In this document: positions 38,230 to 47,424 of the stretch, one piece after another
How positions within the stretch are numbered: position 1 is the first letter of the stretch
Layout: the number at the start of each line of letters is the position of its first letter
DNA from: Acidobacteriota bacterium
GTDB lineage: Bacteria; Acidobacteriota; Vicinamibacteria; Marinacidobacterales; Marinacidobacteraceae
Reading direction: 5' to 3'
Length of the DNA stretch: 60,612 nt
NCBI GenBank assembly: GCA_022822745.1
Contig: JAJEAO010000084.1
Span: forward strand, 1-60,612
Translations under genes and position numbers: made by a program
The notes under the pieces: generated by a model
Databases searched by the model: none
The model's input: only the letters and a program-made list of their open reading frames with translations
What the model was told of the DNA's origin: nothing

Positions 38230-39864
38230 ATGAGTCAGGGAATCCAGGCCGTTCCCCGCCCGGCCAACGAGCCCGTGCTCGAGTACCGGCCCGGCAGCCC
38301 CGAGCGGACCGAGCTCGAAGCCGAGCTGGAGCGGCAGTCGTCGCAGATCGTCGAGATCCCGGTCATCATCGGCGGTGAAGAGATCCGCACCGGCCGGATC
38401 GCCGAAGTGCGCTGCCCGCACGACCACCAGAAGGTTCTGGCGCGGTATCACGAGGCCACGCCCGAGCTGGTCGAGAAGGCCATCGAGGCCGCCGGCGCGG
38501 CCTGGAACGCCTGGTCCGAGCTCGACCACCGGGCGCGGGCCAGCCTCTACCTGCGGATCGCGGAGCTCCTCGTGGGGCCGCACCGGGCGCGGATGAACGC
38601 GGCCACGATGCTGGGCCAGTCGAAGACGTGCCACCAGGCGGAGATCGAGTCGGCCTGCGAACTGGCGGACATGCTCCGCTACAACGCCTATTTCCTCGAC
38701 CAGCTCATGCGGCAGCAGCCTGTCGGAGATCCGATCTCGGCCGAGTGGAACACGATGGAGTACCGGGCGCTCGAAGGTTTCATCTTCGCCATCAGCCCGT
38801 TCAACTTCACCGCGATCGGGGGCAATCTGCCGCTCGCTCCCGCGGTCATGGGCAACACCGTCGTCTGGAAACCCGCCGAGACCCAGATGCTCTCGGCGTG
38901 GTACCTGATGCAGCTCTACCGCGAGGCGGGGCTGCCGGACGGCGTCGTGAACATGATTCCCGGGCACGGCCCGACGCTGGGGCCGCCGGCGCTGACCCAT
39001 CCGGACCTCGCCGGCGTCCACTTCACCGGCTCGACCGCCACTTTCCAGCAGATCTGGAAGACCGTGGGCGAGAACATCGCGAACTACCGCGCCTACCCGC
39101 GGATCGTCGGGGAAACCGGCGGCAAGAACTTCGTCGTGGCGCATCCCAGCGCGGACCGGCAGGCGCTGGTCACCGGTCTGATCCGGGGGGCGTACGAGTA
39201 CCAGGGCCAGAAGTGCTCGGCGGCGTCCCGGGCCTACCTGCCGGAGAGCATGCGGGACGAGTTCCTCGATCGGTTCACCGAGCAGGCGGCGACGATCACG
39301 ATGGGGGACACGTCGGACTTCTCCAACTTCATGGGCGCCGTCATCGACGAACGGGCGTTCGAGAAGGTCACCGGCTACCAGGCGCTCGCGCGCGAGGATG
39401 ACGCCTGCCGGGTCGTCGTCGGCGGCGGCGCCGACCGCTCGCGGGGCTGGTTCGTCGAACCGACGATGATCGTCACCGAGGATCCGAAGCACCGGCTCAT
39501 GCAGGAGGAGATCTTCGGGCCGGTCCTGACGGTGTGGTTCTATCCGGACGACCAGTACTCCGAGACCCTCGAGCTGTGCGGAACGACCTCCCCGTACGGG
39601 CTCACCGGCGCGGTGTTCGCGAACGACCGCCTCGCGTGCGAGCAGGCCTACCGGGCCCTTCGCCACGCCGCCGGCAACTTCTACATCAACGACAAGCCCA
39701 CCGGCGCCGTGATCGGCCAGCAGCCGTTCGGCGGCGGCCGCGCCTCGGGGACCAACGACAAGACCGGAGCGGGCTCGAACCTGCTGCGGTGGACCAGCAT
39801 GCGGACGGTCAAGGAGACCTTCTCGCCCCCGAAGGACTACCGCTACCCGTTCCTGTCCGCCTGA
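38230..39864 (+). CDS. pruA: L-glutamate gamma-semialdehyde (1-pyrroline-5-carboxylate) dehydrogenase
   Basis: A 544-residue NAD-dependent aldehyde dehydrogenase of proline and arginine catabolism. Landmarks are FIFAISPFNFTAIGGNLPLA (cofactor region), GVHFTGSTATFQQIW, the general base Glu in IVGETGGKNFVV, and the catalytic Cys in YQGQKCSAASRAYL. The C-terminal NDKPTGAVIGQQPFGG block and length match the stand-alone (non-PutA) class. A GAGGAGAG upstream supports ATG 38230. Proline dehydrogenase is not in the window. Confidence 0.95.
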   Translation: MSQGIQAVPRPANEPVLEYRPGSPERTELEAELERQSSQIVEIPVIIGGEEIRTGRIAEVRCPHDHQKVLARYHEATPELVEKAIEAAGAAWNAWSELDHRARASLYLRIAELLVGPHRARMNAATMLGQSKTCHQAEIESACELADMLRYNAYFLDQLMRQQPVGDPISAEWNTMEYRALEGFIFAISPFNFTAIGGNLPLAPAVMGNTVVWKPAETQMLSAWYLMQLYREAGLPDGVVNMIPGHGPTLGPPALTHPDLAGVHFTGSTATFQQIWKTVGENIANYRAYPRIVGETGGKNFVVAHPSADRQALVTGLIRGAYEYQGQKCSAASRAYLPESMRDEFLDRFTEQAATITMGDTSDFSNFMGAVIDERAFEKVTGYQALAREDDACRVVVGGGADRSRGWFVEPTMIVTEDPKHRLMQEEIFGPVLTVWFYPDDQYSETLELCGTTSPYGLTGAVFANDRLACEQAYRALRHAAGNFYINDKPTGAVIGQQPFGGGRASGTNDKTGAGSNLLRWTSMRTVKETFSPPKDYRYPFLSA

Positions 39865-39937
39865 TCGCCACCCGGCGCGGCCGCCCCCGGTCAGCCGTGT
39901 CCCCTGGCGCCGTTGGCGAGAACGGCGCTCCGGGCGG

Positions 39938-42295
39938 TCAGTCGATGACGACCTCCTCCACTGCGTGGACGAAGATGATGTCGTTCGCCCCGCGCAGGCT
40001 CCCGAGCACTTCCGCGAGGTCGCCGTCGCGCATCCGGTCCGCCGAAATACCCGCGATCACGAGATCGGCGTCGGCCGAACGCCGGTCGACCTCGGCTTCG
40101 ATGCGGGCCTGGGACTCGGAGGGCAGCACCTCGATGTTCTTGCTCCCGATGGGCAGGCGCCCCTGATCCACCAGAGCCGAGAGCAGGTCGGCTTCGTGCT
40201 GATCGCCGTCGGCGCCGAGACAGGCGAAGACGCGGATCTCGGCGGTGCGCCACTCACGGTGTCCCACGACGATGTAGGCCAGCATGAGCATCATCGCCGC
40301 ATTGGCCAGCGTCTCCGGCGTGAGCCAGACGTGGATCGAGGAGCGATACCCGAACCGGAACGGGCTCGAGCGGAGGACGACGACGTTGAATCGAGACGAG
40401 GCGGCGAGCCGCATGGCGCTGGTGAGGCGCGGGATCTCTTCCGGATGCCCCTCGTCGAACTCCAGGAGGATGCTGTTGTTCGGCAGTCCGGAGACGCCGG
40501 GGTACTGGAGCGCCTGGGCAACAGCATTCTCGAAAGACGGCGCGATCAGCGTGTCCACGAAGGTCCCGGAGCGGCTGACGTCCGACCGCTTCACCAGCCG
40601 ATCGAGCTCGGCATGGGCGCGGACGCGGGTCTCACGCGAATACTCCCCCTCCATGTGCTGCACGAAGTGCCCGAAACCGTGGCGGTCCGAGATCCAGCGC
40701 AGCAGGTCGAACTGGGCCACGCGACGGTCTCCGAACTGGGTTAGGGCGACGAAGGACGGGCGCCAGCCTCCTGCGTCCTGCTGCTCCCCCTGGTTCTTCT
40801 GGAGCATGATCTGGAGCCTGCGGACGAGCTGGAACATCGCCCCCTGGAGGATCGCGGACAGATCGCGCTCGCCTCGACGGGACCGTTTGAGACCCAGGTA
40901 GATCAGGAGCATGATGCCCATCGAGAGCAGCGCGTAGAGCGTGCTCATCTGGAGCATCATGAGGACGCACATGACCGCGCCCAGCAGCGAGATGTACCAG
41001 CGGGAACGGAACGTGGGCCGATAGGAGGGGTTGCCCGCGAAGTACTCCAGGAAGGCGACCGAGCACAGCGTGCCGTAGGTCACCATGAAGAACATGCTCA
41101 GGATCTGCGCGATGAAGTCGATATCCCCGAGCGCCACGAAGAACGCGGCGAGCGCGACGGACACGTAGAGCGCGTTGACCGGTTCCCCGGCTTCGCCTCG
41201 ACCGGTTGCGAGCATCGAGTTGATCCCGTGGCCGGGCAGGACGCGATCCCGCGCCAGCGCCTGCAGCGTCCGCGGCGCGACCATGATGGATCCGAGGGCG
41301 GATGAGAAGGCCGCCGCCGCGAGCCCGATGTACACCGAAGGCCCCCAGGCCGCGATCCGGGCCATGATGAACTGGTCTTCGGCGAGCGCTTCCGGCGTCG
41401 CGCTCTGAGCCAGCTTGATGGCGACCAGCGCATAGATCGCCATCCCGGCGAACGTGGCGCCGATCGTCCCCAGCGGGATGGAGCGCTTCGGATCCTTGAG
41501 GTCGCCAGAGAGACCCAACCCGGCGATCATGCCGGTGAATGCGGGGAAACAGGTGGCGAACACGATCCCGAAACCATCGGGACTCGCGATCGTCGAGGTC
41601 AGGTTCAGGCCGTCCGGTCGGATCTCCTCGGGACCGGTCCCGAACAGGATCGCGCCGATGACGACGGCGAGGATCCCGCACACGTACCAGAGGACGCGCA
41701 CGCCCTGACCCGCGCCCCGCGTGAGCATGAGCGCGCACAGGATTGCGAGGCCCGGGATCCGGATCCAGTGGAGCGATACCTCGACGCCGTAACTCGCGGC
41801 GATCCACTCGAGGAGCGGCTGGAACGCCTCGGCGAAGGCGACGAGATAGAAGGCGACCGAGATCGCCTGCGAGAGGTAGAGCGCGATGCCGATCGAGCCG
41901 CCGATCGTGGTCCCGAACGATCGGCTGATGATGAAGTAGGCACCGCCGCCGGCGACGCGCCGGTTCGTCGCGATCTCGGAGACCGCCAGCACGGTGGGGA
42001 TCGTCACCATGTGCCCGATGACGATGATCATCATCGTGCCCCACAGCCCGACATGCCCGACGGCGTAGCCGAACCGCAGGAACAGGATGGCGCCGAGGAT
42101 CGTGCTGATCGACGCCAGGAAGACGGGCGCGGTGCCGAAGCCGTGTCCGGCCTCGGCCGCGCCGGGTGGATGGGAGAGGCGCGCCCCGGCGGTCGCGCCG
42201 CTGGGCCTCAACGGAGCTTCTCCCCGTGATTCGGATTCATGGCTCCGCCCGCCGATCGAAGCGCTCCCGGTCCCATTCGGACCAGTATCCACCAT
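39938..42295 (-). CDS. SLC12-like amino-acid/polyamine/organocation (cation-chloride cotransporter) permease
   Basis: A 785-residue membrane protein. After ~50 polar residues, about 12 transmembrane segments begin at FGTAPVFLASISTILGAILFLRFGYAVG, followed by TNRRVAGGGAYFIISRSFG and FPAFTGMIAGLGLSGDLKDP, all typical of cation-chloride cotransporters rather than ordinary amino-acid permeases. The C-terminal ~300 residues form a cytoplasmic domain (LLEFDEGHPEEIPRL, FACLGADGDQHEADLLSAL, ADLVIAGISADRM) resembling the SLC12 C-terminal or USP-like fold. Ions transported are not known. It is convergent with pruA. ATG at 42295. Confidence 0.88.
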   Translation of the reverse strand: MVDTGPNGTGSASIGGRSHESESRGEAPLRPSGATAGARLSHPPGAAEAGHGFGTAPVFLASISTILGAILFLRFGYAVGHVGLWGTMMIIVIGHMVTIPTVLAVSEIATNRRVAGGGAYFIISRSFGTTIGGSIGIALYLSQAISVAFYLVAFAEAFQPLLEWIAASYGVEVSLHWIRIPGLAILCALMLTRGAGQGVRVLWYVCGILAVVIGAILFGTGPEEIRPDGLNLTSTIASPDGFGIVFATCFPAFTGMIAGLGLSGDLKDPKRSIPLGTIGATFAGMAIYALVAIKLAQSATPEALAEDQFIMARIAAWGPSVYIGLAAAAFSSALGSIMVAPRTLQALARDRVLPGHGINSMLATGRGEAGEPVNALYVSVALAAFFVALGDIDFIAQILSMFFMVTYGTLCSVAFLEYFAGNPSYRPTFRSRWYISLLGAVMCVLMMLQMSTLYALLSMGIMLLIYLGLKRSRRGERDLSAILQGAMFQLVRRLQIMLQKNQGEQQDAGGWRPSFVALTQFGDRRVAQFDLLRWISDRHGFGHFVQHMEGEYSRETRVRAHAELDRLVKRSDVSRSGTFVDTLIAPSFENAVAQALQYPGVSGLPNNSILLEFDEGHPEEIPRLTSAMRLAASSRFNVVVLRSSPFRFGYRSSIHVWLTPETLANAAMMLMLAYIVVGHREWRTAEIRVFACLGADGDQHEADLLSALVDQGRLPIGSKNIEVLPSESQARIEAEVDRRSADADLVIAGISADRMRDGDLAEVLGSLRGANDIIFVHAVEEVVID

Positions 42296-42441
42296 AGCCG
42301 GGCGGGGACGAGAGGCGGGGAGCGCCCCGATTCTTCCCCAGCCAGCCGAGGCGCGAGAGATGCCGCGTCACGCGGCGCGCCGAGGGCGCTGGCCGGGAGG
42401 GAGGGGCGCGCCGGCGATGCGGCCGGCGCGCCAGCGGTCCG

Positions 42442-42942
42442 TCAGTGGACCTGGACTTCGATCTCGCGCGGCTGCGCCTTCTCCAGCTTGGGCAGCACGA
42501 TGCTCAGCACGCCGTTCGACGTCCCGGCGTGGATGCGGCTGACGTCCACCGTGTCCGGCAGAGCGAAGGTCCGGCGGAAGACGCCGCTGAAGCGCTCGCG
42601 CCGACTCCACTCCGGCGACTGCGGGCGGGTCTCGAGGTTGGCGGCGTCGCTGTCGCCCGGCGCCTCGGTCTGCGTCAGGACGGCGTTGACGCGGCGGCCC
42701 TCGATGGTCAGGCGGCCGTCGTGGACGCGGACCGAGATGTCCTCGCGCCGGACGCCGGGCAGCTCCAGATCGATCCGGAGCTCGGCGCCGGAGTCGTGCA
42801 CATCCGTCGGGGGCGTCCAGCTCGACCGGGACGGGGCGCCGTTCGTCACCGGGGCGAACGCCGGCGACAGGTCGAACGGGCCGAAGAACGGGTCGGCGAG
42901 GAGACGCCGCACCGTCGGAGTGAACAGGGTCATCTGGTTCAT
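42442..42942 (-). CDS. Small heat shock protein, Hsp20 family
   Basis: A 166-residue ATP-independent chaperone. The alpha-crystallin domain spans about 48-150 (PTDVHDSGAELRIDLELPGV, REDISVRVHDGRLTIEGRR, SGVFRRTFALPDTVD). The C-terminal conserved core is NGVLSIVLPKLEK. The N-terminus has VRRLLADPFFGPFDL, typical of bacterial class A sHsps. ATG at 42942 is preceded by AAGGAG with good spacing; a second ATG is four codons in. A near-consensus promoter lies 64-92 bases upstream of the start codon. Confidence 0.95.
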   Translation of the reverse strand: MNQMTLFTPTVRRLLADPFFGPFDLSPAFAPVTNGAPSRSSWTPPTDVHDSGAELRIDLELPGVRREDISVRVHDGRLTIEGRRVNAVLTQTEAPGDSDAANLETRPQSPEWSRRERFSGVFRRTFALPDTVDVSRIHAGTSNGVLSIVLPKLEKAQPREIEVQVH

Positions 42943-43005
42943 TCGGTTCTCCTTTCGTGTTGGTGATTCGTGAGCGCGTCTGCCGATTTCCCGGCGGACA
43001 GGGGG

Positions 43006-43034
43006 AATATAGAGGTTCTGGATCACGATGTCAA
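43006..43034 (-). promoter_or_regulatory. Near-consensus sigma-70 promoter of hsp20
   Basis: On the minus strand TTGACA (43034-43029), a 17-base spacer and TATATT (43011-43006) form an almost perfect housekeeping promoter within an AT-rich patch. The predicted leader is about 55 bases. No full CIRCE or HrcA palindrome is present; AGCACTTGACA resembles only half of one. Confidence 0.75.
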
Positions 43035-43068
43035 GTGCTATGACTCTGATTATCTGCGTGAGGTCCGC

Positions 43069-43074
43069 TAATAT
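43069..43074 (+). promoter_or_regulatory. Candidate -10 of gap
   Basis: TAATAT lies 93 bases before the gap start, in the same AT-rich patch as the hsp20 promoter but on the other strand. The best -35 at 17 bases is CTGATT, a weak match. Confidence 0.35.
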
Positions 43075-43166
43075 CTGACTCGCAACCATCCCGCATTGAC
43101 GCTCTCCCGTGGATCTCCTACGATCCCGCCACCCGCGGCGACCCCATCGCCGCGAGAGGAGCTGTC

Positions 43167-44183
43167 GTGCGTATCGGGATCAACGGCTTCGGCCGCATCG
43201 GGCGGAACATCTTCCGGGCAGCCCTCGAAGACCCGGAGTTCGAGGTCGTCGCGGTAAACGACCTCACCGACGCGAAGACGCTGGCCCACCTGCTGCGCTA
43301 CGACTCGGTGGCCGGAACGCTCCCCGGCGCGGTGCGCGTCGAGGACGGGGAGCTGGTCGTCGAGACCGGGTCAGGCGGCGAGAAGCGCGCCCGCGTGCTC
43401 TCCGAACGGAACCCGGCGGCCCTGCCCTGGAGCGACCTCGGGGTCACCGTGGCCGTCGAGTCCACCGGCCTGTTCACGGCCCGCGAGAACGCCGCGAAGC
43501 ACCTGGAGGCGGGAGCGCGCAAGGTCGTGATCTCCGCACCCGGCAAGGATGCCGACCTGACCGTCGTCATGGGCGTCAACCACGAGAGCTACGACCCGAA
43601 GCGCCACCACATCCTCTCGAACGCCTCCTGCACCACGAACTGCCTCGCGCCGGTGGCCAAGGTTCTCCACGAGCGGTTCGGCCTCGCCAAGGGCATCATG
43701 ACGACGGTCCACTCCTACACGAACGGCCAGCGTCTCCTCGATCTCCCCCACCGGGATCTGCGCCGCGGCCGCGCCGCCGGGGTCAACATGATCCCGACCT
43801 CGACTGGCGCCGCCCGCGCGGTCACGGTCGTCCTTCCCGAGCTCGAGGGAAGGCTCGACGGCATCTCGGTCCGGGTGCCGACTCCGAACGTCTCGCTCAC
43901 CGATCTGACCGCGCTGCTCGAACGCCCGGCGTCCGCCGAAGAAGTGAACGCGGCATTCTCCGAAGCCGCCGAGGGTCCCCTGAAGGGCGTCCTCGCGGTT
44001 TCCGACGAGCCGCTCGTCTCGGTGGACTTCCAGGGCAACCCCCACTCCTCGATCGTGGATGCCCCGTTCACGAAGGTCGTGGACGGGGACGCCCTCAAGG
44101 TGCTCGCCTGGTACGACAACGAGTGGGGCTTCTCGTGCCGGGTCCGGGATCTGATCCGCTACATCGAGTCCCGCGGGATCTGA
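43167..44183 (+). CDS. gap: Glyceraldehyde-3-phosphate dehydrogenase (type I)
   Basis: A glycolytic NAD-dependent dehydrogenase of 338 residues. It has the N-terminal INGFGRIGRNIFRA and acidic D32 after the second strand (favouring NAD), catalytic Cys155 in SNASCTTNCLAP, and the HSYTNGQ and GAARAVTVVLPELEGRLDG blocks. GTG at 43167 follows AGAGGAG at a six-base spacing. In many bacteria gap leads directly into pgk-tpiA; here a B12 operon on the other strand intervenes. Confidence 0.96.
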   Translation: MRIGINGFGRIGRNIFRAALEDPEFEVVAVNDLTDAKTLAHLLRYDSVAGTLPGAVRVEDGELVVETGSGGEKRARVLSERNPAALPWSDLGVTVAVESTGLFTARENAAKHLEAGARKVVISAPGKDADLTVVMGVNHESYDPKRHHILSNASCTTNCLAPVAKVLHERFGLAKGIMTTVHSYTNGQRLLDLPHRDLRRGRAAGVNMIPTSTGAARAVTVVLPELEGRLDGISVRVPTPNVSLTDLTALLERPASAEEVNAAFSEAAEGPLKGVLAVSDEPLVSVDFQGNPHSSIVDAPFTKVVDGDALKVLAWYDNEWGFSCRVRDLIRYIESRGI

Positions 44184-44205
44184 CCCCGGCGCGGCGGGAG
44201 CGGAC

Positions 44206-44769
44206 TCAGGATCCGGGCTCTCCTCCCCGGCCGCCGCGCAGCGCCCCGCGGACTCCGGCATCCATCTCGATGACGCGGCCGTAGAGCCAGATCAGGTCGG
44301 ACATCCGGTTCAGGAGCGCCCGCGGGAGGAGCAACGGAAGGCCGGCGGACTCCGCATGCCGCACGAGGGCGCGCTCGGCCCGGCGGCAGGCGGTCCGCGC
44401 CAGGTCCATCGCCGCCGCCCCGGCGTGGCCCCCGGGAAGCGCCCAGTCCTGGAGCATCCCCTCGCGCTTCTCGAGGCGATGGACCTCCTCCGTCACCTCG
44501 TCGAGGAGCGTCGCCAGCGCCTCCCGGGCGCGCGCGTCTCTCTGTCCCGGGGGCGCCCCGACCTCCGCCGCCACCGTGAACAGGGAGCGCTGGAGATGCT
44601 CCACCCGATCCCGGATCCCCGAAACCGGGCAAAGCGCCCGAGCCAGCCCCAGCGCGGCGCCGAACTCGTCCAGCGCCCCGAGCACTTCGGCCTCGACGGA
44701 ACTCTTGGAGACCCGGCGAGCGCCGACCTGCGTCGTTCCGTCGTCGCCGCGGGTCGTCGAAATGCTCAT
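44206..44769 (-). CDS. pduO: Cob(I)alamin adenosyltransferase, PduO type
   Basis: Transfers adenosyl from ATP to cob(I)alamin to form adenosylcobalamin. The 187-residue product has the PduO signatures TRGDDGTTQVGARRVSKSS (ATP-binding), ALPGGHAGAAAMDLARTACR and LPRALLNRMSDLIWLY. It lies 28 bases after the TonB-dependent receptor gene and so belongs to the riboswitch-controlled transcript. This pairs B12 uptake with conversion to the coenzyme. ATG at 44769. Confidence 0.92.
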   Translation of the reverse strand: MSISTTRGDDGTTQVGARRVSKSSVEAEVLGALDEFGAALGLARALCPVSGIRDRVEHLQRSLFTVAAEVGAPPGQRDARAREALATLLDEVTEEVHRLEKREGMLQDWALPGGHAGAAAMDLARTACRRAERALVRHAESAGLPLLLPRALLNRMSDLIWLYGRVIEMDAGVRGALRGGRGGEPGS

Positions 44770-44797
44770 GCGTCGGGTCTCCGACTCCCTCCGGTCC

Positions 44798-47260
44798 TCA
44801 GCGACGCCATTCGACCTGCGCGCGCATCACCCGCCCCGCGGGCTGGAACCCGCCGCTCGTGAACGCCGCGTCATCGAACGCGTCCTCCACGATCGCCCGG
44901 AGACGCAGCCCCGCGCCCAGATCCAGTCCGGCCGCCAGGTCCAGCCGACGCATCCCGGGGAAGCGGAAGACGCGGGATTCGAAGCTGGTCGGGTCGAACA
45001 GGGGAGCGTCCATGGTCGATGTCAGATGCAGGTCCGCACTCCAGAGGACGCGGTCCGCCAGCGTACCCGAGAGGAGCGCGCCGCCCTGGTGGCGAGGAAT
45101 GACCCAGTCGGACTCCAGCTCGTCCGGAGCGTTCTCGGGCGGGTCCGCGTCGGTCCAGGTCCAGTGGAAGCGGGCCCGAACCCGACCCGGCAGCGCCACC
45201 GCGAGACCGGATTCGATCCCGCGCGCGTTTCCGGCCTCGGCATTCTCGTAACCGAGCCAGCGCCCGTACGGGTCCGCGGCCCCATCGAGCGCCCCGAAAC
45301 GGATGACCTGGGGCCGCTGCGACAAGAAGTACGCCGCCCGCAGCTCGATGCGCCCATCACGGGACGCGGCGGAGAGCCCGGCATCGAACGTGGAACCGAA
45401 TTCGGGGTCGAGGGTCGGGTCGCCGTACACCGAGTAGCCGAACGAGGAGAAGAATGTTCCGAACCGCTCGTAGAGCGACGGCGCCCGGAAGCCGCGTCCC
45501 CACGAGCCCCGGAGTCGGAGCCCTTCCGCGACGCGGATGGCCGCCGACAGATCGCCGGTGACCGCTCCCGCGCCGACCGGAGGCGGAGTCTCCAGCCACG
45601 GACTGCCCTCGGCGGGATGCAGTCGCGCCTCGCGGGTCTCGAATCTCTGGACCCGGAGAGCGCCCCGAACCGAGGACGGCCCCGCGAAGAGCTCTCCCTG
45701 TGCGAATCCGGAGACGCTCGACTGCCCCAGGTCCGCCTCGAAGACCGGATCCGTCGTCTCCGCCCTCTCCCGTTCCGCTTCGCCACCCAGAGTCAACCGG
45801 AAGGCCTCGCGAGTCAGGCGCCCCCGAAGCGCGACGGCCCGGACTCCACCCGAGTAGTCGGTGGTGCTGAGCGAAGCGGGATCCCACGGACTCGGCCCCG
45901 CCGGTCCGTCCTCGTACTCCCGGCGCGTCCAGAGTCCGTGGAACCGCGCGCTCCAAGCGAAACCGCGCGGCGCCGTCCCTTCGACGGACAACAGCAGGGA
46001 GCGAAAGTCGGCGCGCTGCTCGGAGTCGGGATCGTTCTGCGAAGCCAGGAAAGTCGAACCCCCGGACTCCAGCGACTCGAATGGAGTTCCACCTTCGTAG
46101 GCGGCCAGCACCGAGGATGCGGCGGGAATCGCCTCCACGACCTCGCCGCCGGGACCGGGGAACGGGATGGGGCTCTCGTTCAGGCCGACGCTCGAACTCG
46201 ACAACAGGCCGCGAGCGGTCACCTGGAGGGAGGACCGGGGTCGGAACCCGACGCGGGCGAAACCGGTGCGATTCGTGAACGGGTCGTCGCCGTCGGGGCC
46301 CTCGGTGACACCGAGGTGTCCGGCGCTCAGAGCGACGCCACCCTGCGAGCCGCCCGGACCGAAGCCGGTCCCCCAATCGCCGCGAACCTCCTGGTGGCCC
46401 AGCGTCCCCGCTCCGCCGGACACGCGAAAGCCGGCGGCGGCGCCGTCGGAACGGGTCACGATCTGCAAGACGCCCCCGATCCCGCTCGTGCCGTACAGCG
46501 AGGAGCCGCCTCCCCGCCGGATCTCGACCCGATCCACTCCCACGCCGACGAGGGACGAGAGGAGGGAGACCGCGCTTCCCTGCGGCGCAACCGTGTCCCG
46601 CAGCGGCGCGCCATCCACCACGACGGCCGTCGAGGAGGCCGGAAGGCCGCGAATCTGCAAGTAGGCCTGTCGTCCCGGACCTCCATCCTGGCGGATCAGC
46701 GCTCCCGGAACCCCCCGAAGACCCTCGAGCAGAGACCACTCTCCCCGCTCCTCGAGCGAGGCCGCGGACAGGGAGTCCACGAACGTCCCCGAATCGTTCT
46801 CGCGTCGCGCGGCAAGGGCGGCGGAGACCACGACGTCCTCGCGGACCGCGCCGAACCGCAGCGTCAGATCGAGCGGAGGGGCGGCGCCATCCCGGACCGT
46901 GACCTCGAGCGCCGAGGCCGAAAGTTCCCGCGATCGGGCGTACACGAGATGGACGCCGTTGGGGAGGCCAGCGAAGGAAACACTCCCCGCCGCGTCGGAG
47001 CGGAGGGAAACGCGTCCCCCGCCCGCCGTGGCTTCGGCCGTGACGAGGGCGCCTTCGGCGGGACGGCCCGCGACGTCGCGCACGGTGACGGAGAGCATGC
47101 TTTCGCTGGTCATCGCAGCGGTTCGGTCACTGGCTTCGGAGCCGGGAAGCGCGGCGGCCGACCCCGCCGGCAGCAGGGCGACGACGAGGATCATCGGAGC
47201 GAGCCGGCTCCGACGGGAGAGGGGTTCAGCCGCCGGGGCCGAACGAGGGGCGGAGATCAT
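44798..47260 (-). CDS. btuB: TonB-dependent outer-membrane receptor, BtuB-like (cobalamin uptake)
   Basis: An 820-residue outer-membrane protein. It has a signal peptide (SRLAPMILVVALLPAGSAAA), a carboxypeptidase-regulatory-like Ig domain (~54-122), a plug domain (~165-275; IRGLPASSTAVVVDGAPLRD, RIEIRRGGGSSLYG-type block) and a 22-strand-type barrel. The barrel ends with an aromatic-Arg terminus (VEWRR). The substrate is inferred from the upstream cobalamin riboswitch and the downstream adenosyltransferase gene, not from the barrel. ATG at 47260 has AGGAGG seven bases upstream. The frame stays open through the riboswitch to 47596, but that part is not coding. Confidence 0.88.
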   Translation of the reverse strand: MISAPRSAPAAEPLSRRSRLAPMILVVALLPAGSAAALPGSEASDRTAAMTSESMLSVTVRDVAGRPAEGALVTAEATAGGGRVSLRSDAAGSVSFAGLPNGVHLVYARSRELSASALEVTVRDGAAPPLDLTLRFGAVREDVVVSAALAARRENDSGTFVDSLSAASLEERGEWSLLEGLRGVPGALIRQDGGPGRQAYLQIRGLPASSTAVVVDGAPLRDTVAPQGSAVSLLSSLVGVGVDRVEIRRGGGSSLYGTSGIGGVLQIVTRSDGAAAGFRVSGGAGTLGHQEVRGDWGTGFGPGGSQGGVALSAGHLGVTEGPDGDDPFTNRTGFARVGFRPRSSLQVTARGLLSSSSVGLNESPIPFPGPGGEVVEAIPAASSVLAAYEGGTPFESLESGGSTFLASQNDPDSEQRADFRSLLLSVEGTAPRGFAWSARFHGLWTRREYEDGPAGPSPWDPASLSTTDYSGGVRAVALRGRLTREAFRLTLGGEAERERAETTDPVFEADLGQSSVSGFAQGELFAGPSSVRGALRVQRFETREARLHPAEGSPWLETPPPVGAGAVTGDLSAAIRVAEGLRLRGSWGRGFRAPSLYERFGTFFSSFGYSVYGDPTLDPEFGSTFDAGLSAASRDGRIELRAAYFLSQRPQVIRFGALDGAADPYGRWLGYENAEAGNARGIESGLAVALPGRVRARFHWTWTDADPPENAPDELESDWVIPRHQGGALLSGTLADRVLWSADLHLTSTMDAPLFDPTSFESRVFRFPGMRRLDLAAGLDLGAGLRLRAIVEDAFDDAAFTSGGFQPAGRVMRAQVEWRR

Positions 47261-47391
47261 GGGAAGGTCCTCCTGTGGACACGGGAGTCCCTCCTCGTCG
47301 GGTGGATCCTGCCGCCGCGGCCATCGGGGCCGTGCAGGTCGGGGACGGGCCGTGACGCCCGCCCGGCAGCGCAGGAATGCGTGGGTCTCAT
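47257..47391 (-). CDS. Possible 44-codon leader ORF coupled to the receptor start
   Basis: Between the riboswitch and the receptor, ATG at 47391 opens a 44-codon frame. It starts MRPTHSCAAGRASRPV and ends in FP followed by TGA, the TGA lying inside the receptor's ATGA. A GGGAG lies nine bases upstream of its ATG. Arg and Pro bias is typical of chance GC-rich frames, so coding is uncertain. The exact four-base overlap is what makes it worth listing. Confidence 0.25.
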   Translation of the reverse strand: MRPTHSCAAGRASRPVPDLHGPDGRGGRIHPTRRDSRVHRRTFP

Positions 47392-47424
47392 CGAACCAGC
47401 TCCCTTCCCAGCGAAGAGGTTTCG

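Noticed and set aside
43035..43075. CIRCE element controlling hsp20
   Set aside because: Only a half-site-like AGCACTT is present; no matching inverted half was found.
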